Source of the DNA: Armatimonadota bacterium
GTDB lineage: Bacteria; Armatimonadota; UBA5829; DSUL01
Assembly (NCBI GenBank): GCA_025998755.1
Contig: AP024674.1
Location: forward strand, 2,062,162 to 2,126,161
Length of the DNA: 64,000 bases
Direction: 5' to 3'
The translations under genes were made by a program, and so were the position numbers. The notes beneath the pieces were generated by a model. That model searched no databases, was not told the origin of the DNA, and saw only the letters and a program-made list of their open reading frames with translations. Positions 55,121-63,951 of this stretch are shown piece after piece; position 1 is the first letter of the stretch; each line of letters begins with the position of its first letter.

Positions 55121-55645
55121 ATGTCCAGACCGACACTTCGCATCGCCGTGGCGGTATTCGCCGTGGCCATCCTGGTGGCAGGCGCCGTTTTGGCCCAAAA
55201 AGTCCGGAGCGGTAGCCTGGCGCCGGATTTCACCGCCAAAGACGTGAATGGCAAGATGTTCAAGCTCTCCAGCTACAAAGGGAAGGTGATCTTCCTGAAC
55301 TTCTTCGCCACCTGGTGTCCGCCGTGCCGGGAGGAGTTCCCCGAGCTGGTGAAGCTACACGAGAAGTATCGGAAGAACAGCAATGTGCTGGTGGTCTCCG
55401 TGGCTCTGGAGCGCCCCGAGACCATGCGGAATCTTAAGCCCTTCCTGGAGAAAAACAAGGCCAAGCATGTCGTTCTGGCAGGTCCGGAGACCGACTCCGC
55501 CGCCGAGAAATACGAGGTGCAATATATACCCACCAACTTCCTCATCGGCAAGGACGGCAAGGTGGCCGGGATTTGGGGATTTACCGGTCAGGATGACCTG
55601 AAGAAGTGGGACGCCGCCATCAGGGCGGCCCTGGAGAAGAAGTGA
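55121..55645 (+). CDS. TlpA/ResA-like thioredoxin-fold protein 1
   Basis: A 174-residue exported or membrane-anchored redoxin: N-terminal hydrophobic segment (IAVAVFAVAILVAGAVLA), AlkC/TSA-like APDFTAKDVNGKMF, the active site FFATWCPPCREEFPEL and cis-Pro in IPTNFLIGKDGK. ResA-type proteins reduce apocytochrome c or other periplasmic disulphides. Shine-Dalgarno AAGGAG. Its stop overlaps the start of the second TlpA gene (TGATG). Confidence 0.9.
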   Translation: MSRPTLRIAVAVFAVAILVAGAVLAQKVRSGSLAPDFTAKDVNGKMFKLSSYKGKVIFLNFFATWCPPCREEFPELVKLHEKYRKNSNVLVVSVALERPETMRNLKPFLEKNKAKHVVLAGPETDSAAEKYEVQYIPTNFLIGKDGKVAGIWGFTGQDDLKKWDAAIRAALEKK

Positions 55646-56193
55646 TGTCCGGCGTTTCTGCCGCTGGCCTTCGGCCCTGGGCTGCCTTGAGGACGGCGGT
55701 CCTGGCGGTGGGGATCGTTCTCACAGCAGGCGCGTTGACCAGCGCTGCCCAGCCGAAGAAGGGACATAACGCGCCAGCGCTTGAGGTAAAGGATCTGAAC
55801 GGGAAGGCCTTCTCCCTGAAGGAAGAGCTGAAGAGAGGGCCGGTGTTCGTCAGTTTCTGGGCCACCTGGTGTCAACCGTGCCGCGAGGAGTTCCCCCTGG
55901 TCTCCAGGTTGGCGCGTGAATGGCAGCCGAAGGGCGTTCGGTTCATCAGTGTGGCGGTGTGGGACCGTGAGGATGCGGTCCGCCGCTTCGTCCGGGAGCA
56001 GAAGCCGGTCCAACGGGTGGCGGTGGACCAGAACAAGAAGGCCTACAATGACTGGGATCTGGACGCCGTTCCTGCGAGCTTTCTCGTGGGACGTGACGGG
56101 AAGATAGCGGCGTTCTACGATGTGTTCGAAGCAACCGATCTGCCTGCCATCGGAGCGGATATCCGCCGGGCTCTGCGCGCGTACGGGAAGTAG
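55645..56193 (+). CDS. TlpA/ResA-like thioredoxin-fold protein 2
   Basis: A 182-residue paralogue of the previous protein. A signal segment (AVLAVGIVLTAGALTSA) is followed by APALEVKDLNGKAFSLKEEL, active site FWATWCQPCREEFPLV (WCQPC rather than WCPPC) and VPASFLVGRDGKIAAF. Start ATG 55645 shares one base with the upstream stop, so the pair is co-translated and may act as partners on the same or successive disulphides. The longer in-frame ORF from 55606 is not used. Confidence 0.9.
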   Translation: MSGVSAAGLRPWAALRTAVLAVGIVLTAGALTSAAQPKKGHNAPALEVKDLNGKAFSLKEELKRGPVFVSFWATWCQPCREEFPLVSRLAREWQPKGVRFISVAVWDREDAVRRFVREQKPVQRVAVDQNKKAYNDWDLDAVPASFLVGRDGKIAAFYDVFEATDLPAIGADIRRALRAYGK

Positions 56194-56245
56194 CCGCTGC
56201 GGCGCCTCTGCTGGACAATCCGCGGCGCGGCGCTTCATGATATAA

Positions 56246-56268
56246 GGCCCCCCGCCAACCGGGGGGCC
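56246..56268 (+). terminator. Hairpin after the TlpA pair
   Basis: GGCCCCCC (56246-56253) pairs with GGGGGGCC (56261-56268), followed by ATTGTCC. Weak T-tract; 29 bases before the methyltransferase gene. Confidence 0.5.
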
Positions 56269-56297
56269 ATTGTCCTGTCAGGGTAGGAGAACATTCA

Positions 56298-57140
56298 TTG
56301 GCGGACGAGCATCCCGGGATCGAGCCGGAGTTCTTCGACGTGTTCCACGACCTGCTCCGGTGGGGCGGCTGCGAGGTGCGCAGAGGGTACGGCGGCTGGG
56401 TCCCCGAGGTATATGACCTGATGGAAGGAGATTTTGAGGACGACATCCCGCTGGTCCTCGAGCTTGCCGAGGAGACCGGAGGGCCCGTGCTGGATCTGGG
56501 ATGCGGAACAGGACGCCTCACAATCCCAATGCTGAGGGAGGGGCTGGAGGTGTTCGGGCTGGATTCGGATGCGCGGATGCTGGAGATTCTGGAGCAGAAA
56601 GCCTCCCTGCTTCCGCCAGACGACCAGAAGCGCCTGACCCTCCTGCAGCAGGATATGCGGGTTTGCCGGACGCCGCGCCCGGCGGCTTTGGCAGTATGCT
56701 CTACGAACACCTTCCTGTATCTGGGCTCTCTGGAGGATCAGAGGCGAGCCCTCCGCGGCATCCACGGCTGCCTGATGCCCGGCGGCGTCCTCTGGCTGGA
56801 CGTCTTCGTCCCCAAGCCCAACCCTTCGGCCGACGAGCCCTACTTGACGTCCCACCTGAATCCCGAGACCGGCACGCTGCTTCTCTACGGAGCACAGACG
56901 CGCGAGGACCACTTCACGGAACGCAGCCTGGTGAACGCGTTCACAATGCTTCTTCCGCGCGACGGCCGGCCTCAGGTGTTCCTGCAGAGCTGGACCTACG
57001 CGTGGCTGCACCCAAACGAGCTCCGGCTGCTGTTGGAGGACTCTGGTTTTCGTCTCAGGACGCTGCTGGGAGACTATGACGGCGGGGAAGCCGATGAGTC
57101 GAGCGTTCAGATGATCGCCATTGCGGAGAGGAGGTCGTGA
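56298..57140 (+). CDS. Class I SAM-dependent methyltransferase
   Basis: A 280-residue cytoplasmic enzyme. Motif I is VLDLGCGTGRLTIPML, motif II GLEVFGLDSDARML, and motif IV falls around LAVCSTNTFLYLG; LMPGGVLWLDVFVPKP is the post-I strand. The C-terminal beta extension resembles glycine/sarcosine-type or small-molecule methyltransferases; substrate unknown. Start TTG 56298 with AGGAG nine bases upstream. The metallopeptidase gene starts at its stop (TGATG). Confidence 0.88.
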   Translation: MADEHPGIEPEFFDVFHDLLRWGGCEVRRGYGGWVPEVYDLMEGDFEDDIPLVLELAEETGGPVLDLGCGTGRLTIPMLREGLEVFGLDSDARMLEILEQKASLLPPDDQKRLTLLQQDMRVCRTPRPAALAVCSTNTFLYLGSLEDQRRALRGIHGCLMPGGVLWLDVFVPKPNPSADEPYLTSHLNPETGTLLLYGAQTREDHFTERSLVNAFTMLLPRDGRPQVFLQSWTYAWLHPNELRLLLEDSGFRLRTLLGDYDGGEADESSVQMIAIAERRS

Positions 57141-58597
57141 TGCCGCTGGATGTGACGGCGTACGAAAGGGAAGCCGAGCAGCTGAACGAGGAGCTGATGC
57201 GCGAGGGGCTCCTGACCGGGACGGGAGAGAAGGAGACCTACGAGGTCCGCGACATCTACGCCCGCCATGCTCATCTGTTCGAGCCAGACAATGTTCGTGC
57301 GCGGCTGGAGGAAAGGGTAGACACGCGCACCCTGAACCTGGCGGATTTCGCCGTGGAGGGACACATCGGCCTGCAACTGGCGGAAGAGTCGGAACGGCTG
57401 GTGAACGCGGAGCTGCAGGCCACGGTGCGACTGGACGGGCAGGATGCGCCGTACCGCTCAGCGCCGGTAATGATCCAGAACCAGGAGGATCGACAACGGC
57501 GCCTGGAGTGGGACCGGGCCTACTGCGCAGTGATGGAGTCGCTGAATCCTCTCTATTCGGAAATCTGGACCAGGACACGGCAGATCGCTGTGGAACTGGG
57601 CTTCCGCGATTACCGCTCCATGTGCGATGAACTGGGGCGGCTGCGGCTCGACTGGCTGAGAGGGGCAGCGGAGGAGATCCTGGAGGCGACCGCGGCCGGG
57701 TGGAAAGGACGCGTGGCGCAGGCGCTGGAAAGTGTGGGAGCCGCCGCGGAGGACGGGACGACCGCGGACATCAGCCACTTTATGCGCGCCAGGCGCTTTG
57801 ACGACGCGTTTCCGGCGGAGCGGCTACTGGTCTGCCTGAAGGAGACGCTCGCCGGGCTGGGAATCCGGATGGAAGAGCAGGCCAACCTGCACCTGGACAT
57901 CGAGGATCGGCCGCTGAAATCGCCCCGCGCCTTCTGCGCTCCGGTGCGGGTGCCTGACGAAGTGTGGCTGGTAATCAAGCCGCACGGCGGGCAGGACGAC
58001 TACAACTCGCTGCTGCACGAGGCTGGCCATGCCGAGCATTTCACCCACGTGGACGGGCGCCTGCCGTTTGCCTTGCGCGCGCTGGGAGACACTTCCGTCA
58101 CGGAGACCTATGCGTTCCTTTTCAACAACCTGCTGTTCAACGAGCGGTGGCTGACCAGGCGTCTGGGCAGGCGGGACTGGACCGAGTTTCTGGAGTTCAA
58201 CCGGTTCTGCGAGACCTGGATGCTGCGCCGGTACTGCGCCAAGTTGCTCTACGAGCTGGAGATGCACTCTGTGAACGAGGAGCGCGCGCGGCAGCTCTAT
58301 GTGGACACGCTGGGAAAACACTTGGGAGTGCGCATCAATCCGGAACGGTTTCTGGCGGACGTGGACGAAGGTTTCTACGTGGCTCAGTATCTGCGGGCAT
58401 GGATGCTGGAAGCGCAACTGCGGTCCGTGCTGGAAAGAGAGTTCGGGCCTGAGTGGTTCGCTGAACCCGGCGCCGGGGAGATGCTGAAAGGTCTCTGGAC
58501 GCTGGGCGAGAGCCTTGATGCTCCGGCCCTCGCAGAAAAGCTCGGAGAGAACGGCCTCTCTCCGGACGCTCTGATCGGGAGCCTGGTGGGCAACTAA
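57140..58597 (+). CDS. M3-like zinc metallopeptidase
   Basis: A 485-residue mostly helical gluzincin. The zinc site is SLLHEAGHAEHFTH (HExGH), with the third ligand in VTETYAFLFNNLL about 30 residues on, the M3 (thimet/oligoendopeptidase) pattern. The N-terminal part is helical and shorter than in standard oligoendopeptidase F. It probably digests peptides in the cytoplasm; no signal peptide. ATG 57140 with GGAGG five bases upstream is preferred to GTG 57137. Coupled to the methyltransferase gene by TGATG. Confidence 0.85.
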   Translation: MPLDVTAYEREAEQLNEELMREGLLTGTGEKETYEVRDIYARHAHLFEPDNVRARLEERVDTRTLNLADFAVEGHIGLQLAEESERLVNAELQATVRLDGQDAPYRSAPVMIQNQEDRQRRLEWDRAYCAVMESLNPLYSEIWTRTRQIAVELGFRDYRSMCDELGRLRLDWLRGAAEEILEATAAGWKGRVAQALESVGAAAEDGTTADISHFMRARRFDDAFPAERLLVCLKETLAGLGIRMEEQANLHLDIEDRPLKSPRAFCAPVRVPDEVWLVIKPHGGQDDYNSLLHEAGHAEHFTHVDGRLPFALRALGDTSVTETYAFLFNNLLFNERWLTRRLGRRDWTEFLEFNRFCETWMLRRYCAKLLYELEMHSVNEERARQLYVDTLGKHLGVRINPERFLADVDEGFYVAQYLRAWMLEAQLRSVLEREFGPEWFAEPGAGEMLKGLWTLGESLDAPALAEKLGENGLSPDALIGSLVGN

Positions 58598-58733
58598 GAC
58601 AAGCCTGCCTCCATTCCGCAAAGCTGCCCGCCTGTCACACGTTTTCTGCTGCAAGGATGAAAACCCGCAGAAGTACGGTTTTTGCAGCGCAGCAGGATCG
58701 GCGGGGCGGGATCGGCCTCCTGTAAGGAATATC

Positions 58734-59027
58734 ATGATTGACCCGGCACTCTTTCCGGGGCCGCGGGCACAGGGAGAAGCCGCCGACGGCCGGCCCGTCT
58801 CCCGCCAGCAAATGCCAAGATCCGAACTCAACCCGCGAAGGGGACCGACCCTGTCGCAACCGGCCGGAAAACGAAGGAAATCACTGTTCTCTGTCGCCGC
58901 TGAAAAGCGGCCGGGGCGCAGGGTGGTACCGGAAGCGGAGAAACTTATAAGCTGCAGACGTCTGCCCGGAATGTGTGGAGGAGAAACGGGAAGACCTGCA
59001 ACAGCTTTGTTCGATGCGCTGACCTGA
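58734..59027 (+). CDS. Possible small basic protein, or a non-coding transcript
   Basis: In the 519-base interval 58598-59116 one 97-codon ORF has an AAGGA site five bases before its ATG, and its stop lies six bases before a strong terminator. The protein would be basic and disordered (MIDPALFPGPRAQ, then KRRKSLF and a CRRLPGMCGG segment). Third-position GC is lower than in neighbouring genes, and I recognise no family, so this may instead be an RNA. AGGGTGGTACCGG at 58921 resembles a T-box but nothing downstream on this strand fits. Confidence 0.3.
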   Translation: MIDPALFPGPRAQGEAADGRPVSRQQMPRSELNPRRGPTLSQPAGKRRKSLFSVAAEKRPGRRVVPEAEKLISCRRLPGMCGGETGRPATALFDALT

Positions 59028-59033
59028 TGCCAG

Positions 59034-59070
59034 TCCGCCGGGCTCGATTTGAGCCCGGCGGATTCTCTTT
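59034..59070 (+). terminator. Strong rho-independent terminator
   Basis: TCCGCCGGGCTC (59034-59045) pairs perfectly with GAGCCCGGCGGA (59051-59062), loop GATTT, then TTCTCTTT. It lies 437 bases after the metallopeptidase stop, so it ends either a long tail or a separate short transcript. Confidence 0.88.
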
Positions 59071-59116
59071 CCGGAGGGTGGTGGAGAAGACTGCCTGTTC
59101 CAGCCACACACCCGGA

Positions 59117-60082
59117 TCAGGCGGCGGAGGGTTCGGCTTTTGCGGGCGGCTCCGGGCCCACGACCCGGTTGCGTCCCAGATGCTTGGCCAGATAAAGCCT
59201 CTTGTCCGCCATGGCGATGAACTCTTCCGCCGTGCGGACCGTATCGCCGGGCAACCCCGCGACGCCGATGCTCACCGTGATGCGCAGCGGATGGCCGTCG
59301 CAATGGAACTCATGCATCGCCACAAGCTCCCGCACGCGTTCCGCCGTCATTACCGCTGAGTCCACAGGAATGGAAGGAAGCAGCATGACGAACTCCTCGC
59401 CGCCGTAGCGCGCCAACACGTCCTCCTCACGGATGTTGGGGCGCAGCACGTCGGCCAGTTCCCGCAACAGGTCATCACCCGCCACGTGGCCATAAGTGTC
59501 GTTGACGGACTTGAAGCGATCTATGTCAAACAGCAGCAGTGAGACTGGACCTCCGTGACGGATGTGCTGGGCGATGGCCTCGCTTACTCGGCTCATTAGG
59601 TGCCGCCGGTTGTGCAGTTTGGTGAGTTCGTCGGTGGTGGAAAGCGCCTGGAGACCCTCCGCTGCAATCCGCAGACGTTCTCGCTCCTGTTTGCTACGCA
59701 GCAGCACCTTTACGCGTGCGGCGAGCTCCCTCGGCTCGAAAGGCTTGGTCATGTAATCCTGAGCCCCGGCCTCGAATCCCTCGACTTTGTCGTCGGTCTC
59801 AGTCTTGGCGGTCAGCATGATGACAGGGATGTCCAGGTCCGGGAATCGCAACTTCATCTCCCGGAGCACCTCGAATCCGGTCATCTGGGGCATCATGACG
59901 TCAAGCACCATGATGTCCGGGCGCACTGTCTCTATGACAAAGAGCGCTTCCTGGCCGGACGAGGCTTCCACAGTGTTGTATCCTGCGGACTTCAGCCCGA
60001 TCCGGACCAGCCTTCTGATCTCTTCCGTGTCGTCTACAATGAGGACCGTAGGCAGCGTGTTTGTCTGTTTATTTTGTGACAT
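59117..60082 (-). CDS. Response regulator diguanylate cyclase (REC-GGDEF)
   Basis: A 321-residue two-domain regulator. REC domain at about residues 12-125: acidic pair VDDTEE, phospho-acceptor aspartate in IMVLDVMMPQMTG, and lysine in MTKPFEP. GGDEF domain at about residues 155-305: LTKLHNRRHLM, FDIDRFKSVNDTYGHVAGD and active site RYGGEEFVMLLP. REED five residues before GGEEF is a product-inhibition (RxxD) site. It should make cyclic di-GMP on phosphorylation. No sensor kinase is adjacent. ATG 60082 behind GGAGA. Confidence 0.94.
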   Translation of the reverse strand: MSQNKQTNTLPTVLIVDDTEEIRRLVRIGLKSAGYNTVEASSGQEALFVIETVRPDIMVLDVMMPQMTGFEVLREMKLRFPDLDIPVIMLTAKTETDDKVEGFEAGAQDYMTKPFEPRELAARVKVLLRSKQERERLRIAAEGLQALSTTDELTKLHNRRHLMSRVSEAIAQHIRHGGPVSLLLFDIDRFKSVNDTYGHVAGDDLLRELADVLRPNIREEDVLARYGGEEFVMLLPSIPVDSAVMTAERVRELVAMHEFHCDGHPLRITVSIGVAGLPGDTVRTAEEFIAMADKRLYLAKHLGRNRVVGPEPPAKAEPSAA

Positions 60083-60231
60083 ATCTCCGCGCTGGGGCGC
60101 CCGACGCAAGGCTTCCCACTCACCATTCTTCACAGCGGGCCTGCTCGCCGGGGCCACACCAGTCTCATTATGGCAAGGCGCGGCGTGGTTCCTCAGAGCC
60201 GGCAGGGCGGCGACGGGGCTCTGAACATCTG

Positions 60232-60240
60232 TGGTATACT
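60232..60240 (+). promoter_or_regulatory. Extended -10 promoter of ftsK
   Basis: TG-G-TATACT (60232-60240) with no good -35 box. ATG 60256 lies 15 bases after it, so the leader is under ten bases. Confidence 0.5.
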
Positions 60241-60255
60241 CAGGCGGTTAGGCTT

Positions 60256-62553
60256 ATGCGGAAGTCGTCCAGAAAAACCTCGCAGACGGGCTTCTCCCCG
60301 CTGGCCTGCGACATCGCGGGAATTCTGGTGCTGACGCTGGGCGTCATCAGCCTGGTGAGCCTTGCGTCACCGGCAGAGGAGACGGGGGAGATCGGCCGGG
60401 ATCTGGCGCACGCGCTGCGTCTGATCTCCGGTGCGGGAGCTTACATTGTGCCCGTGCTGGCGTTCATCGTGGGGGCAATGCTGCTGTTCGGCGGGCTGCG
60501 GGTCCGCTTCACGCGCAGGACCTTCGCTGCGGTGGCGCTCTGGCTGATCGCGATAAGCTGGCTTCACGTGGCCAGCCTGGAAGGGCCGCCGACAGCCGGT
60601 CGGGTGTTCTCCCCGGAGGCGATGGCGCAAGGAGGCGGTTACCTGGGAGCAGGGCTTTCCTACTTCCTGCTGGTGGCGCTGGGGAGGACCAGCGCTCTGG
60701 CCCTACTGGGCGGGCTGGCGCTGGCGGCAGTCATCGTCATCACGGACATTCCGGTCTTCTCGACGCTGGGGCAACTCCTGCGCCGCAGACGGGAGGAGCA
60801 GCCCGCCGTTGTGAAGTCTTCCGACCGGGAGATGGCCGGCCGCGAGCGGGACAAGGAGGAGCGCAGGAAACCGGAGCCTGAGCCCACGCCGCAACCGGCG
60901 CCGGAACCCGCGGTGGACCGTCAGGCGCTCATCGAGCGGGCCATCCAGAGCCGGCGGCAAGCTCTGGAGGAGGATCTGAAGGAAGCAGCATCCGCAGGAG
61001 AGGTGATCGCTCGGCCTTCCAACGCTGCCGGCAACGGCCGGGAAGAGTCCCCCTTCACGGACGAAGCATTTGACGACGAAGGCTTCGTCCTGCCTCCTGT
61101 CTCGCTACTGGATGACTCTCCGCCCACCCCAGCGCGCAGCGCCGAGGAGTTGAGCCAGAACGTCGAGATTATCGAGCGGACCCTGCAAGAGTTCAACATC
61201 ACCGCCAACGTCGTGGAGATCGCGCACGGGCCGACGGTGACCCGCTACGAGATCCAGCTTGCGGCCGGGATTCGGGTGAACAAGATCGTCAGCCTGGCGG
61301 ACAACATCGCAATGTCGCTGGCGGCCATCAACGTGCGCGTGGAGGCGCCCATCCCGGGCAAGTCGGCGATCGGTGTGGAAGTCCCCAACCGGCACAGGGG
61401 TCTGGTGGGGCTGAAGGACGTCATCGAGACACCACAGCTCCGGAACCATCCCTCCAAGCTGGCGTTTCCGCTGGGACTGGACGTGGCGGGCGAGCCGGTG
61501 GTGGCCGACCTGTGCTCAATGCCTCACCTGCTGGTGGCAGGGGCAACGAACATGGGCAAAAGCATCATGCTCAACTCGTTGATCTCCAGCCTGCTGCTTC
61601 GCACCACCCCGCGGGACCTGCGTCTGGTGCTGATAGACCCCAAGCGCGTGGAGCTCAGCCTGTTCGACGGGATTCCGCATCTGTGCGCGCCGGTTATCCG
61701 GGACGCGAAGTCCGCTGCGGGGATCCTTCGGGCGGCGGTTCAAGAGATGGACCGCCGCTACGACAAGCTGGCCGCCAAGGGCACGCGCAACATCGCCAGC
61801 TACAACGAATCTGTGGGGCCGCGGGACCGTCTCCCGTACATTGTCATCGTCATAGACGAGCTGGCGGACCTGATGATGCAGGCGGCGGCGGACGTGGAGG
61901 CCAGCATCTGCCGCATCGCCCAGCTGGCGCGCGCGGTGGGCATTCATCTGGTCATCGCCACTCAGCGCCCCAGTGTGGATGTGGTGACGGGCACCATTAA
62001 GGCGAACATCGCGAGCCGCATCGCTTTTGCGGTGAGTTCGCAGGTGGACAGCCGGACCATTTTGGACCAGAATGGGGCGGAGAGGCTCATCGGCAAGGGG
62101 GATATGCTCTTCCGTCCCATAGATGCTCCCAAGCCCGTCCGCATCCAGGGAGCTTATGTATCGGAGCAGGAGGTGAAGCGGCTGGTGGACCACCTGCGGG
62201 AGCAGGGACGCCCCGAGTTCTCGCTGAAGCCGGTGGAGCCGTCCGTGAGCGGCGACGGAGAGTTCGCCGACGCGGAGGATGCGGCCTACCGGGACGAGTT
62301 TTACGAGCCGGCGGTCCGGCTGGTGGTCAGCCAGGGCCGCGCCTCCACCTCCATGATCCAGAGGCGGTTCCGCATAGGATACACGCGCGCCGCCCGGCTG
62401 GTGGACGCGATGGAGAAGCAGGGCATCGTGGGGCCGGCGGACGGAGCGAATCCCCGCGAGGTGCTGCTTTCGCCGGCTCAGATGGACGAGCTTTTTGGCC
62501 TTCCTCAGGGAACCACCGCCGCCTCTCAGGACTACGATGAAGACGAAGGATAG
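60256..62553 (+). CDS. ftsK: DNA translocase FtsK/SpoIIIE
   Basis: A 765-residue septal DNA pump that clears chromosomes from the division plane and activates XerCD at dif. Four hydrophobic segments occupy residues about 18-190. A Pro/Glu-rich linker follows, then the alpha-beta motor (FNITANVVEIAHGPTVTRYE; Walker A LVAGATNMGKSIM; Walker B YIVIVIDELADLMM) and the C-terminal gamma winged helix (ASTSMIQRRFRIGYTRAARLVDAMEKQGIVG). Walker A has NM where GS is usual. ATG 60256 fits the promoter position. rimO overlaps its end by 17 bases. Confidence 0.95.
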   Translation: MRKSSRKTSQTGFSPLACDIAGILVLTLGVISLVSLASPAEETGEIGRDLAHALRLISGAGAYIVPVLAFIVGAMLLFGGLRVRFTRRTFAAVALWLIAISWLHVASLEGPPTAGRVFSPEAMAQGGGYLGAGLSYFLLVALGRTSALALLGGLALAAVIVITDIPVFSTLGQLLRRRREEQPAVVKSSDREMAGRERDKEERRKPEPEPTPQPAPEPAVDRQALIERAIQSRRQALEEDLKEAASAGEVIARPSNAAGNGREESPFTDEAFDDEGFVLPPVSLLDDSPPTPARSAEELSQNVEIIERTLQEFNITANVVEIAHGPTVTRYEIQLAAGIRVNKIVSLADNIAMSLAAINVRVEAPIPGKSAIGVEVPNRHRGLVGLKDVIETPQLRNHPSKLAFPLGLDVAGEPVVADLCSMPHLLVAGATNMGKSIMLNSLISSLLLRTTPRDLRLVLIDPKRVELSLFDGIPHLCAPVIRDAKSAAGILRAAVQEMDRRYDKLAAKGTRNIASYNESVGPRDRLPYIVIVIDELADLMMQAAADVEASICRIAQLARAVGIHLVIATQRPSVDVVTGTIKANIASRIAFAVSSQVDSRTILDQNGAERLIGKGDMLFRPIDAPKPVRIQGAYVSEQEVKRLVDHLREQGRPEFSLKPVEPSVSGDGEFADAEDAAYRDEFYEPAVRLVVSQGRASTSMIQRRFRIGYTRAARLVDAMEKQGIVGPADGANPREVLLSPAQMDELFGLPQGTTAASQDYDEDEG

Positions 62554-63898
62554 AGGCTCCGCGCGGCAGGCCCGGACTCTGGGTCTGGTGCACCTGGGCT
62601 GCCCCAAGAATCAGGTGGACTCGGAGGAGATGCTGGCCGTCCTGGCACAGGACGGCTGGACGCTTGTGGGCGACCCGGACGATGCGGACGTGCTGGTGGT
62701 GAATACGTGCGCGTTCATTGACGCCGCGAAGGAGGAGTCGATGGCAGCCATCCGGGATGCCGTCCGCCGCAAGAAGCGGGGACGCTGCCGGAAGGTGCTG
62801 GTGGCCGGATGCCTGGCACAGCGGTATGCCGGCCGCCTGGCGGAAGAGATGCCTGAGGTGGACGCCATTGTGGGTGTGGGTCATACCCGGGAGCTGCCGG
62901 AGTATCTGCGCGCCACGTTTCGCGGCGAACGCCCGGTGGTCTCCACACCTCCCCCGCCGGAGTGGCAGGAGATCGGCGCCCGGCTGATGACCACTCCGCC
63001 ATGGACAACATACCTGCGGATCGGGGAGGGATGCGACCATACATGTTCTTTTTGCGCCATCCCGTCCTTCCGTGGAGGCTGGCGGAGCCGTCCGGCGGAA
63101 AAGCTGCTGGACGAGGTCCGGATGCTGGTGGATCTGGGCCTGAAGGAAGTTGTGCTGGTCGGCCAGGACACCACTCTGTATGGCCGGGAAACGCGGGGGG
63201 AGTGGAGCCTGGCGCGCCTGGTGCGTGAGCTGGGAAAGATCGAGGGGCTCCGATGGCAGCGGATCATGTATGCCCATCCCGGGCGCGTGGACCGCTCCAT
63301 CGTGGAGCTGTTTGGAGAAGTGCCGAATCTTGCGGCCTATATTGATCTTCCGTTCCAGCACGGAGACGACCGGATGTTGAAACGGATGCGCCGGGCCGGA
63401 AGCACAGCGCAGTATCTCCGGCTGGTGGACGAGCTGCGGGAAAGTTGCCCGCACATCGCCATTCGCAGCACGTTTCTGCTGGGATTCCCGGGCGAGACTG
63501 ATGAGGAGTTCGGGAACTGTCTGAAATTCCTGGAGGCGGTGAGGCCCGATCATGCCGGGGCGTTCGTCTACTCGCACGAAGAGGGGACCCCGGCGTTTGA
63601 GATGGACAACGACGTGCCCCGGCAGGTGGCCGAGGAGCGCCGGGCCGCGCTGATGGAGATGCAGCGCCGCATCTCGCGCGAGAGGCTGCGGGAGCTGGAG
63701 GGCAGGGAGATCGACGTGCTGGTGGAAGCCCAGGCGGGACCGGAAAGGATGACGGGCCGCTCGGAGCGCGACGCTCCCGAGGTGGATGGTCTGGTGGAGC
63801 TTTCCGGAAATGGTATCCGGCCCGGCGAGATCGTGCGCGCGAAGGTCGTCGAAACGGGCGACCATGACCTGAAGGCCGTGGCGACAGGTTGCGCCTGA
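62537..63898 (+). CDS. rimO: Ribosomal protein S12 methylthiotransferase RimO
   Basis: A 453-residue radical SAM enzyme modifying an aspartate of ribosomal protein S12. The N-terminal UPF0004 domain carries three cluster cysteines (HLGCPKNQVDSE, NTCAFIDAAKEES, VAGCLAQRY). The radical SAM motif is EGCDHTCSFCAIPSFRG, with IDLPFQHGDDRMLKRMRR and a C-terminal TRAM domain. HLGCPKNQVD separates RimO from MiaB. ATG 62537 lies 17 bases inside ftsK. The longer in-frame ORF from 62495 is not used. Confidence 0.95.
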   Translation: MKTKDRGSARQARTLGLVHLGCPKNQVDSEEMLAVLAQDGWTLVGDPDDADVLVVNTCAFIDAAKEESMAAIRDAVRRKKRGRCRKVLVAGCLAQRYAGRLAEEMPEVDAIVGVGHTRELPEYLRATFRGERPVVSTPPPPEWQEIGARLMTTPPWTTYLRIGEGCDHTCSFCAIPSFRGGWRSRPAEKLLDEVRMLVDLGLKEVVLVGQDTTLYGRETRGEWSLARLVRELGKIEGLRWQRIMYAHPGRVDRSIVELFGEVPNLAAYIDLPFQHGDDRMLKRMRRAGSTAQYLRLVDELRESCPHIAIRSTFLLGFPGETDEEFGNCLKFLEAVRPDHAGAFVYSHEEGTPAFEMDNDVPRQVAEERRAALMEMQRRISRERLRELEGREIDVLVEAQAGPERMTGRSERDAPEVDGLVELSGNGIRPGEIVRAKVVETGDHDLKAVATGCA

Positions 63899-63951
63899 GG
63901 CGCTCCTGCGTCCACGATTGACAGGTCGAGTACACTCGGAGGAAGAATCTG

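Noticed and set aside
58921-58937. AGGGTGGTACCGGAAGC, resembling the T-box antiterminator sequence
   Set aside because: No specifier stem I is evident and no aminoacyl-tRNA synthetase or amino-acid gene lies downstream on that strand; the next gene is convergent.
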